This document shows positions 1 to 7,421 of a stretch of 64,000 bases of DNA, one piece after another. The stretch is taken from assembly GCA_001627865.1 (NCBI GenBank), contig LUQO01000005.1:124001-188000 (forward strand). The letters run 5' to 3'. This DNA is from SAR324 cluster bacterium REDSEA-S27_B3. GTDB taxonomy: Bacteria; SAR324; NAC60-12. The translations under genes and the position numbers were made by a program. How positions within the stretch are numbered: position 1 is the stretch's first letter; each line of letters opens with the position of its first letter. Under the pieces are notes generated by a model. That model was not told where the DNA came from and ran no database searches. It was given only the letters and a program-made list of their open reading frames with translations.

Positions 1-158
1 TTAGCCGTGAATGGTAGCAAAATGGCAGCTAGTGTCAGCATGCTGACCCCGGGAATAGCGCCAAATAACATGCCGCCGATTACTCCAAAAATAAAGATTC
101 CAATGGAAAAAGGATCTCCAAACAGAGCAACACTTCCGGCAATAAAGTTATCAATCAT
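1..158 (-). CDS. tctA: TTT transporter large permease TctA, N-terminal part (cut by window edge)
   Basis: The first 52 codons of a large membrane permease read leftwards from an ATG at 158 and stay open to the window edge. The visible protein has a short N-terminus, then a hydrophobic segment with the glycine-rich FGAIPGVSML motif. This matches the opening GxxxGxxPG signature of TctA permeases, about 500 residues long in full, which form the main channel of tripartite tricarboxylate transporters in the inner membrane. It starts 9 bases after the tctB stop, so the two are one transcription unit with tctC upstream. The substrate cannot be read from this fragment. The adjacent sulfoacetate-like enzymes make a sulfonate or small carboxylate a reasonable guess. 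Confidence 0.8.
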   Translation of the reverse strand, partial: MIDNFIAGSVALFGDPFSIGIFIFGVIGGMLFGAIPGVSMLTLAAILLPFTA

Positions 159-167
159 AAATTTGGA

Positions 168-731
168 TTAAAAACTAAAGGATTGATGCAACTTGGTGTT
201 CAGTGTCAGCATGAGAGCGCTGAAATCATAGAATGGTGAAACATTGCCTTGCGGCAGCGGGGCGTTCAGCAAAACCATGAAGAGCAAGATAATCAGGAAA
301 TAAATAAATACTGTATTTGCTAATATCCATTTTATCCTTTTTTCTCCCAGGAGCATTATCACGAAGGCAATAAAAAACGGTGTGGCAGAATAAAAACCCA
401 CCGGCTTGAGAGACAATGCGTAAAGAAACGGAAGCATTAAGATCGCAATCAGTTTCTGGGCAGAACGAAAACTGTTATACTTTATATCTTCATCATCGTC
501 AGTTATACCTATTCGTCCTTTTTGTGCTTCAGATCCTTTTTTGTAAAGCTGAAGAAAATTACCAAGCACAACAGCCAACAGTATGGCCAAAATTACTCTT
601 GGCCATCCAGTAGCACCGAAAATATATATTTCAATCTCCTGGTTAAACTCGAATGAAAAACCAAAAAAGACCGCGACAATGACTATCCAGACACAGGTCT
701 CAACAATATGAGAAGTCTTTAACTTACTCAT
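168..731 (-). CDS. tctB: TTT transporter small permease TctB family
   Basis: This 187-residue integral membrane protein has about four or five hydrophobic segments, near residues 10-28, 43-62, 95-110, 112-128 and 133-155. The GATGWPRVILAILL stretch at about 39-52 is the G..xFPr.l motif typical of TctB. TctB is the small, poorly conserved membrane subunit that partners TctA. Position supports the call: it lies between the periplasmic binding protein TctC (97 bases upstream) and TctA (9 bases downstream), the usual C-B-A order. The ATG at 731 is the only good start. Confidence 0.85.
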   Translation of the reverse strand: MSKLKTSHIVETCVWIVIVAVFFGFSFEFNQEIEIYIFGATGWPRVILAILLAVVLGNFLQLYKKGSEAQKGRIGITDDDEDIKYNSFRSAQKLIAILMLPFLYALSLKPVGFYSATPFFIAFVIMLLGEKRIKWILANTVFIYFLIILLFMVLLNAPLPQGNVSPFYDFSALMLTLNTKLHQSFSF

Positions 732-828
732 TTCAATACACTAATTTATTAATTAGGAATAGTGTCCGGAAGAAAACTCCGGACACTAATTAGAAATGTT
801 GTTTCAGAACAATATATTCAGATTGTAA

Positions 829-1863
829 TTATTTTACATCAAGACCCATTGCTTTATATACATCTCTGTATTGAGCAATGGAACCCCTAATTAGTTCTCT
901 GGCACCAGCGGTATCCCTGTAACTATCTATCACAGTCATGAATTTGGATTCATTGAATTTCTGATAGCTGTCCTGGCAATATCCTCGCTGAAATGCCCAT
1001 TGAAGCCATTTCACACGATCAGCCGGTGCATTAGCGTGTACGTAAAATCCTCTGAAACGTAGAAGCGGCTCAAAAGTCATTCCCATTTCCCTGTGACTAG
1101 GAACATCTGCAAAGACGGATGGTCGTTCATTAAAAATGGTCAGGATCGGCTTGAATTTGCCTGCATCAAGAAACTTTCTGACATCACCTGGCTGCTCAAA
1201 TAGAGCATCAACCTGACCGCCCAGAAGCGAACCATAACGAGGTGCACCCTTATCAAAGGATATCTGCTGTATTTTCAATCCCGCAGCTTCTGTAATGAAT
1301 TTCATCGTTACACGCTCCATCGAACCTTCTTTAGATACGTTGGCGATGGTTGACTTGCCGTTTTGAGCTTTGACCCATTTAACATATGATTGCCAGTCAT
1401 TGTAGCGAGTTTCATTTGTACGGATATAAATCTGCGAAAATGTAACTTGTGAGATAACCAGCGGTATCAAGTCAACTGCCGGGTTTGGTCTGCTTGAATC
1501 CAAAGCATGTGCAGATGAAGCATCATCAATATGCTCCAGCACCGTATAACCGTCTGCGGGAGCAGACATATATGCTGTCATTCCAACGGTTCCTGAACCA
1601 CCTGGTTTGTGGTCACGGTTAATGCTTACACCGCTATGACCGGTCACAGCTTCTGCCATGGCAGCTGCTATCTGTCCTGAACCTCCAGCAGGTCCATAAG
1701 GGACAATCATGGTTAACGCACGACTGGGAAACCCTGAAGGTTTAGCCATGCTTGTCTGTTTGTTTTTGCATTCGAATGCAGCACTGGCAGTACCGGCCAT
1801 GAAAAAGCTCAGTGCTGTTGCAAATCCAAAAGCAGCTATTTTATTAAAATATCCTGTTTTCAT
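829..1863 (-). CDS. tctC: TTT transporter periplasmic substrate-binding protein, TctC family
   Basis: This is the extracytoplasmic solute receptor of a tripartite tricarboxylate transporter. The start at 1863 is preferred over an upstream ATG at 1905 because AAAAGGAG lies just before it and because it gives a clean signal peptide (KTGYFNK, then a hydrophobic core, then AGTASA near residue 28). The mature protein carries the family opening TMIVPYGPAGGSGQIAAAM and the central GGQVDALFEQPGDV stretch that contacts the ligand in TctC proteins. Length, about 344 residues, is slightly above the usual 320. TctC receptors bind citrate, terephthalate, sulfonates and other carboxylates, so the ligand is not deducible here. 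A promoter and an inverted repeat lie immediately upstream. Confidence 0.88.
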   Translation of the reverse strand: MKTGYFNKIAAFGFATALSFFMAGTASAAFECKNKQTSMAKPSGFPSRALTMIVPYGPAGGSGQIAAAMAEAVTGHSGVSINRDHKPGGSGTVGMTAYMSAPADGYTVLEHIDDASSAHALDSSRPNPAVDLIPLVISQVTFSQIYIRTNETRYNDWQSYVKWVKAQNGKSTIANVSKEGSMERVTMKFITEAAGLKIQQISFDKGAPRYGSLLGGQVDALFEQPGDVRKFLDAGKFKPILTIFNERPSVFADVPSHREMGMTFEPLLRFRGFYVHANAPADRVKWLQWAFQRGYCQDSYQKFNESKFMTVIDSYRDTAGARELIRGSIAQYRDVYKAMGLDVK

Positions 1864-1895
1864 TTTGTCTCCTTTTAAAATTAACAAGATAGAAA

Positions 1896-1921
1896 TAATC
1901 TTCACTTCATTGCGAAGATTA
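1896..1921 (-). promoter_or_regulatory. 8-bp inverted repeat in the tctC leader (operator or hairpin)
   Basis: TAATCTTC (1896-1903) and GAAGATTA (1914-1921) are perfect complements separated by 10 bases. The repeat lies directly at and downstream of the predicted transcription start of the tctCBA operon. It could be a repressor operator or a leader hairpin, and the sequence alone does not decide which. Confidence 0.45.
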
Positions 1922-1928
1922 ACGTGGA

Positions 1929-1956
1929 AATATAGCTTATTTAATAATTATGTCAA
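1929..1956 (-). promoter_or_regulatory. Sigma-70 type promoter of tctCBA
   Basis: Read on the minus strand, a consensus TTGACA (1956-1951) is followed after 16 bases by TATATT (1934-1929), a 5/6 match to the -10 box. Transcription would start near 1922, giving a leader of about 60 bases before the tctC ATG at 1863. Confidence 0.6.
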
Positions 1957-2186
1957 GTACAAAAATATAAAATAACAAATTCCTTAAAATCTCATGCTTA
2001 ATAATTGTAGATGCCTTAGAATATGTTTCTTTTGCTTTGAGATTTAAATGAATCTGGTATTCGATATGTTATGGCTTAATGACATTTTATAGTTTATGCT
2101 GCTGAAAAATACGATGTATCATACACTCAAATCAGTTTTCTATCTGAAATAATACATCAATTCAACCTGAATGGGACTCAAAAGAA

Positions 2187-2927
2187 GTGTTTGATACTAT
2201 AACAGCAATAGTAATTTTTGGTGCTGTACTTCTTTCCGGACTGCTGAAAGGAATTATCGGAGTCGGTTTTCAAACAGTTGGTCTTGCATTTTTAACAATA
2301 ATTACCAACTTGCCAAACGCGATTTCATTGTTGTTAATACCTTCCCTTGTTACAAACATCTGGCAGGCTGCAGTTGGCAGAGAATTTTTCAAGGTACTAC
2401 TCCGACTTTGGCCGCTGATACTGACGGCGAGCACGACGGTATGGTTAGGAACAATAGTACTGACGAGTGTAGCCCTCTCATTTCTTACTGCCCTGTTAGG
2501 GGTTGTCTTAATATTGTACTCCGCGTTAAATCTCTCAGGGCTCAGATTTGAAGTAAAACCAAAACATGAATGGTGGATTGCACCATTAATTGGCTTTGTT
2601 AACGGTATACTTACTGGAATGACAGGTATATTTGTAGTACCATGTGCGTTTTATTTTCAGGCAATTGGACTCAGCAGAGACACATTGATACAGTCAATGG
2701 GGATATTATTCACCGCATTGACCATTGTACTAACAGTTTCACTGCAAACTCACAACATTCTAACACTGGAACTTGCAGGTTGGTCTGCGATGGCAATAGT
2801 GCCGGCAATTCTTGGTGTGCTGCTGGGGCAGTTTATCAGACATAGAATTTCAGAAAATGTTTTTAATAAATTTTTCTTTATCAGTCTGATTTTTCTAGGC
2901 AGCTTTATAACCTTCAATGCATTTTAA
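2187..2927 (+). CDS. TauE/SafE family membrane transporter (putative sulfite or sulfonate exporter)
   Basis: This 246-residue hydrophobic protein has about eight membrane segments arranged as two repeats, each starting with a glycine-rich motif: GLLKGIIGVGFQTVGLAFL near residue 18, and GFVNGILTGMTGIFVVPCAFY near residue 135. This is the layout of TauE/SafE (DUF81) exporters. Members linked to C2-sulfonate degradation export the sulfite released inside the cell, while others move unrelated anions. Translation starts at a GTG at 2187; the nearby ATG at 2171 is in another frame and stops at once. Its position between a TTT importer and SauS/SauT-like enzymes favours a role in sulfonate metabolism, but that is inference. 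Confidence 0.75.
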   Translation: MFDTITAIVIFGAVLLSGLLKGIIGVGFQTVGLAFLTIITNLPNAISLLLIPSLVTNIWQAAVGREFFKVLLRLWPLILTASTTVWLGTIVLTSVALSFLTALLGVVLILYSALNLSGLRFEVKPKHEWWIAPLIGFVNGILTGMTGIFVVPCAFYFQAIGLSRDTLIQSMGILFTALTIVLTVSLQTHNILTLELAGWSAMAIVPAILGVLLGQFIRHRISENVFNKFFFISLIFLGSFITFNAF

Positions 2928-3185
2928 AATTACATGAAACTGCAGTATTCATATATTTCTCCTTTAGTGATCTTTTTAACATGTTCACTATTTTCGGTTA
3001 TCGAATGATGAAATGAGGGTTGGAGTATCTCAGATAAGAATATGTTCAAATTACATGTTGGGAAAAAAATTGTTAAGCATACATTCTTTTGTATAAAATA
3101 ATTACTCAGTGGAATTAACTACATAACTTAATTAACTCCGGATAATCCATATTACAAAAAGATTTCCGAACTCAGTCGAAAAAAA

Positions 3186-4580
3186 ATGAGCCAAATATCA
3201 ATTGAAAACATAGTAGAGCGAGCACAGGCGGCACAATCTGAATTTGAAGCAGCTGGACAGGAAGATGTTGATGAATTAATTGTCGGACTCGCGTGGGCTA
3301 TACTTGAACCTGAAACCAACCGTTCGCTATCCAAACAGGCTGTTCTGGACACAGGCTTGGGAGATGCGGAGGACAAGATCACCAAGAACCACCGCAAAAC
3401 ACTGGGTTTGCTGAGGGACTTACAGAACGCGCCCTCAGTGGGGGTAATTCGTGAACTTCCGGAACAAGGGTTGGTGGAAATCGCCAGGCCGGTCGGTGTT
3501 GTCGGAGCAATCGTCCCTTCTACCAATCCAATTGCCACTCCGCTAAACAAAACCCTGAACGCCGTCAAGGGCCGTAACGCGATCATCCTCTCCCCTTCCC
3601 CAAAAGGAAATGCGATCTGCGAACGGGTGGTGGATTTGCTGCAAGAAGTTTTGCGCCAGCATGGGCACCCGGAAAATCTAATTCAAAAAATGCCCTCTCC
3701 AGTCAGCTTTAAGGCCACTCACGAGCTGATGCAGCAAGTGGATCTGCTGGTGGTTACTGGGGCACAAATCAACGTCCGTGCGGCTTACAGCAGTGGTACT
3801 CCTGCAATCGGTGTAGGGGCTGGTAACGTATCCGTGATCATAGATGAAACCGCCGACCTCCCCTCAGCCGCCCGCAAGGTTGTAGCATCGAAAACTTTTG
3901 ATAACGCCACCAGCTGCTCCTCAGAAAACAGCCTGGTGATCGTGGATGAAGTATATGAACAAGCCATTACAGCATTACAAGCCGAGGGCGGTGTGCTGCT
4001 TAATCCTGAGGAAACACAAACATTGCGGGACAACTTATGGATGAAGAGAGAACTCAACCCCAACCTGATTGCAAAATCCGCTTCAGAGATTGCCGCAGCA
4101 GTTGGTTTTCAACGTCCGGATATGGCGAATGCCCGGATGCTGTTGGTTGAAGAAACCGGAACCGGTTACGAGTATCCATTTTCCGGAGAAAAACTCAGTC
4201 CGGTATTGACTTTATACCGTGCCGCAAATTTTGATGCTGCATGCCGACAAGTCAGGGAGATTTACGATTTTCAGGGCAAAGGACATTCAGTAGGTTTGCA
4301 TTCAATAGACGAATCGCGTCCAATGCAAATAGGTTTGAATCTTCCCACCTGCCGAGTGATTGTAAACCAGGCGCATTGTTTTGCGACTGGTGGAAGTTTT
4401 GATAATGGACTACCATTTTCACTTTCAATGGGCTGCGGCACATGGGGCGGAAACAGTATCAGTGAAAATCTGAATTATCGACACTACCTCAACATTGTCC
4501 GCATTGTCCGGCCCATCACTCCGGCAGAACCCAGCGTTGAGGACATTTTTGGCTCATACTGGGCTAAGCATGGTCGTTAA
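3186..4580 (+). CDS. Acylating aldehyde dehydrogenase, sulfoacetaldehyde dehydrogenase (SauS)-like
   Basis: This 464-residue protein of the CoA-acylating aldehyde dehydrogenase family interconverts an acyl-CoA and its aldehyde with NAD(P). The nucleotide-binding part includes PVGVVGAIVPSTNPIATPLNK (about 102-122) and TGAQINVRAAYSSGTPAIGVGAGN (about 191-214). The catalytic cysteine is Cys244 in NATSCSSEN. Unlike AdhE it has no alcohol dehydrogenase half. Length and the INVRAAYSSG stretch fit SauS, which reduces sulfoacetyl-CoA to sulfoacetaldehyde, but acetaldehyde or succinate-semialdehyde versions cannot be excluded. A CoA ligase follows 48 bases downstream in the same direction. The middle of the gene appears GC-richer than its flanks, a possible sign of transfer. 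Confidence 0.75.
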   Translation: MSQISIENIVERAQAAQSEFEAAGQEDVDELIVGLAWAILEPETNRSLSKQAVLDTGLGDAEDKITKNHRKTLGLLRDLQNAPSVGVIRELPEQGLVEIARPVGVVGAIVPSTNPIATPLNKTLNAVKGRNAIILSPSPKGNAICERVVDLLQEVLRQHGHPENLIQKMPSPVSFKATHELMQQVDLLVVTGAQINVRAAYSSGTPAIGVGAGNVSVIIDETADLPSAARKVVASKTFDNATSCSSENSLVIVDEVYEQAITALQAEGGVLLNPEETQTLRDNLWMKRELNPNLIAKSASEIAAAVGFQRPDMANARMLLVEETGTGYEYPFSGEKLSPVLTLYRAANFDAACRQVREIYDFQGKGHSVGLHSIDESRPMQIGLNLPTCRVIVNQAHCFATGGSFDNGLPFSLSMGCGTWGGNSISENLNYRHYLNIVRIVRPITPAEPSVEDIFGSYWAKHGR

Positions 4581-4628
4581 GCATTAAAACCAAATCACAG
4601 AAACACAATATCTTTTTTACCAAAAGTC

Positions 4629-6173
4629 GTGAATCCCGCAGGACATACCATTCGAAGTTTGATTGACCAACACGCGGAATCCATTCCGGAGCAGCAGTAT
4701 GTGGTATATCCTGATTCCGGAAGCAAATATACATGGAAAGAATTTCAAGCTCGAATTCAATCTGTTACGTGTTATTTATCCGGTAAAGGACTAACTCGCG
4801 ACGTACCTGTAGCAGGTTTACTTGGCAATGGACAAACCGCGTTGGAATTATTTCTGGGAGGAATGTACGGTGGGTTTCAGGTTTTTCTGGCGAATCCGTT
4901 GTCCGGAAGAGATATCTTAGCGTATGTGATTGAACATTCAGACACAAGAATTCTCTTCACTGCACCACAATATGAAGAATTAGCAGAACAGGCACTATCT
5001 CAACTTTCAAATAAACCTGAAATCATACTGACTCAACCGGATAATCTTCCGGTATGGGATAAAGCTGTTCCGGATGAAAAAGTTATAACACATCTGCCAC
5101 AACCTGAAGAAAAGGCCCTGCTGATTTACACTTCCGGAACAACCGGGCGTCCAAAAGGAGTTATCCATACACATGAAAGCCTGCTTTATGGTGGATGGAA
5201 TACTGAGGTGGCTCATGAACTGACTCCCGCTGACAACAGCTTATGTGTATTGCCGCTCTATCACATCAACGCACAGGCGGTTTCAGTGATGGGCACACTA
5301 GTGAGCAGTTCCGGACTGGTAATGCCCCAACGCTTTCAGGCATCAAAATTCTGGTCATGGGTAATTGATGAGGAATGCACATGGTTCAGTGTTGTTCCAA
5401 CTATACTTTCCTACTTGATGAATGTTGAAGAAGACGACAAACTTAAATCTCAATTGAATAATGTTCGTTTCGGACGCTCTGCCTCAGCCGCTTTACCTCC
5501 TGCTTTGCACAAAGCATTTGAAGCACGGTTCGGACTTATAATTGTTGAAACAATGGGCATTACTGAAACAGCCGCTCCCTTGCTATCAAACCCACTTGAT
5601 CCGAAACTGCATAAACTTGGCTCTCCGGGAATTGCTTATGGTAACAAGGTAAGAATTGCCGACGCTGAGGGAACTGTTGCGTCTACAGGTGAGGAAAGCG
5701 AGGTTCAGGTTCGGGGACGGAATGTGATGCAAGGATATTTAAAAAATCCTGATGCCACCAAAGATGCATTTACACCAGACGGATGGTATCGTACAGGCGA
5801 TCTAGGGAAGATGGACTCAGACGGGTATGTATTTGTCACCGGTCGTCTCAAAGAACTTATTATAAAAGGCGGAGAAAATATTTCTCCACGTGAGATTGAT
5901 GATGTGCTGTACCGCCACAAAAGTGTAATGGAAGCAGCGGCGTTCCCACTTCCGGATGATAATTACGGACAAACAGTCGCAGCCGCGATTGCTCGGAGAC
6001 CTGGGGAAAATGTTGATGAAATGGAACTAAGAAAACTATGCACTGAATCCATCGGTGAATATAGAGCACCTTCCCAATACTTTTTCCTCGATGAACTTCC
6101 AAAAGGACCATCAGGAAAAATCCAGCGCCTCAAACTCGCAGACAAATTCTCTGATCCCAAGCAGCAAATTTAA
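4629..6173 (+). CDS. AMP-forming acyl-CoA ligase, possibly sulfoacetate-CoA ligase (SauT-like)
   Basis: This 514-residue ANL-superfamily acid-CoA ligase activates a carboxylate with ATP and CoA through an acyl-adenylate. Visible core motifs are the P-loop-like YTSGTTGRPKG (167-177), MGITETAAP (309-317), YRTGDLG (387-393), the GRLKELIIKGGENISPREID hinge (405-424) and the C-terminal catalytic lysine Lys497 in GPSGKIQR. The start is a GTG at 4629. The pairing with an acylating aldehyde dehydrogenase resembles sauST, in which SauT makes sulfoacetyl-CoA for SauS. The substrate is inferred from context only; oxalate-, malonate- or fatty-acid-type ligases share the same motifs. Confidence 0.78.
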   Translation: MNPAGHTIRSLIDQHAESIPEQQYVVYPDSGSKYTWKEFQARIQSVTCYLSGKGLTRDVPVAGLLGNGQTALELFLGGMYGGFQVFLANPLSGRDILAYVIEHSDTRILFTAPQYEELAEQALSQLSNKPEIILTQPDNLPVWDKAVPDEKVITHLPQPEEKALLIYTSGTTGRPKGVIHTHESLLYGGWNTEVAHELTPADNSLCVLPLYHINAQAVSVMGTLVSSSGLVMPQRFQASKFWSWVIDEECTWFSVVPTILSYLMNVEEDDKLKSQLNNVRFGRSASAALPPALHKAFEARFGLIIVETMGITETAAPLLSNPLDPKLHKLGSPGIAYGNKVRIADAEGTVASTGEESEVQVRGRNVMQGYLKNPDATKDAFTPDGWYRTGDLGKMDSDGYVFVTGRLKELIIKGGENISPREIDDVLYRHKSVMEAAAFPLPDDNYGQTVAAAIARRPGENVDEMELRKLCTESIGEYRAPSQYFFLDELPKGPSGKIQRLKLADKFSDPKQQI

Positions 6174-6305
6174 CGATTATCAGCTTTTGCTTACATTAGA
6201 TTGAAAGTATTGCTATACATCAATCCGTTGTATGTTTAGATAATTTAATGAGTTATTACAGTAGAATATCCTCTGAATTCTATTAAAAAGTGTAACAGAG
6301 AGGAA

Positions 6306-7397
6306 TTATACTTTTGGGTCTGTAGCTTGTGATTGTTTGAAATCCTCCTTGCGGATTCCGTATTTAGTGAGAAGTTTATGAAGTTGTCTTGTTGTGATTC
6401 CTGCAGTTTCCGAAGCACAGTTAATGCGTCCTTTATGCACTGTTAACAATTCCTTCAGATACTGTCGTTCAAGATGTTCCAGCCCCTGACGGCGCACTTC
6501 CGCCAGAGGCTGATTGATATCCATAACAACTTCAGCCGTGTTGTTAATTCCGGCAAATAGTTCCTGTGGGAAGCTTTCGGCTCTGAGAACAGAGGATGTT
6601 TCCAGAATGTAGGCCCGTTCGATGACATTTTCCAATTCACGGATATTTCCCGGCCATGAATATTCCTTAAGCGCCTTGACCACCAGTGGATCTACATCCT
6701 CAATTTCCTTAAAATAGTGCTTGTTGAACCAGTCAATCAAATAATCAATCCAGTCCGGAATGTCCTCTGAACGCTGCTGCAGGGATGGGATTTCTAGTGG
6801 GAAAACACTTAGTCGATAATAAAGATCTTTGCGGAACAGACCTTGATCACACATTTCCTGCAGGTCCGAGTTGGAAGCAGCTATTACCCGTACATCTGCT
6901 TCAATCGAGGATTCACCACCAACACGCTGAAAAATACGATCCTGTAGTACCTGCAGAAGCTTAATCTGCATGGTTGAGGAGATCGTATTTATCTCATCAA
7001 GAAATATCGTCCCTTTTTGCGCGTTGTCGAATCGACCCAGTTTACGTTTAACTGCGCCTGTAAATGCTCCTTTTTCGTAACCGAACAATTCACTTTCAGC
7101 CAAAGTATCCGGTAATGCTCCACAATGTACATGAACAAATGCCTCATTTTTTCTACTGCTGTGCTGGTGTATGAGTTTGGCTACTGTGCCCTTTCCTACC
7201 CCGGTATCGCCCAAAAGCAAAACAGTTGTTTTTGTGGGGGCAACAGATTTGACTTTTTCAAAAGTCTGACGCATTTGCGGACTTCTGGTATTGACTTCTT
7301 TCAATACATCCGGACTCCAAAAGTCGTCATGCGCCGGACTGTCTGCTGTCAGTGGACGTCTATTTCGAATTGACACAATCTCACCGGCTTCAATCAA
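6306..7397 (-). CDS. Sigma-54-dependent transcription activator lacking an N-terminal sensor domain
   Basis: This 363-residue enhancer-binding protein has an AAA+ domain with Walker A GDTGVGKG (63-70), the sigma-54-contacting GAFTGA loop (110-115), Walker B GTIFLDEI (129-136) and a C-terminal Fis-type helix-turn-helix (about 312-355). Only about 40 residues precede the AAA+ core, so there is no receiver, PAS, GAF or V4R sensor domain. The only usable start is a TTG at 7397: an in-frame ATG at 7406 is followed at once by a stop. It ends the minus-strand operon of ALDH, MoaD-like and AOR genes, 24 bases after AOR. Such short activators (PspF type) are usually controlled by a partner protein, but no partner is obvious here. 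Confidence 0.85.
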   Translation of the reverse strand: MIEAGEIVSIRNRRPLTADSPAHDDFWSPDVLKEVNTRSPQMRQTFEKVKSVAPTKTTVLLLGDTGVGKGTVAKLIHQHSSRKNEAFVHVHCGALPDTLAESELFGYEKGAFTGAVKRKLGRFDNAQKGTIFLDEINTISSTMQIKLLQVLQDRIFQRVGGESSIEADVRVIAASNSDLQEMCDQGLFRKDLYYRLSVFPLEIPSLQQRSEDIPDWIDYLIDWFNKHYFKEIEDVDPLVVKALKEYSWPGNIRELENVIERAYILETSSVLRAESFPQELFAGINNTAEVVMDINQPLAEVRRQGLEHLERQYLKELLTVHKGRINCASETAGITTRQLHKLLTKYGIRKEDFKQSQATDPKV

Positions 7398-7421
7398 TAT
7401 TTACATGCTTACCATATATTC

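Larger units (their letters stand above)
1864..2186. other. Intergenic region between divergent tctC and tauE-like gene
   Basis: This AT-rich divergent intergenic region contains the tctC promoter and hairpin listed separately. No further gene or tRNA is seen. No sigma-54 type GG-N10-GC element was recognised by eye on either strand. Confidence 0.6.

Noticed and set aside
2934-3008. 24-codon ORF beginning MKLQYSYISPLVIF just after the TauE-like gene
   Set aside because: Very short, no ribosome site, and its hydrophobicity is expected in T-rich sequence.
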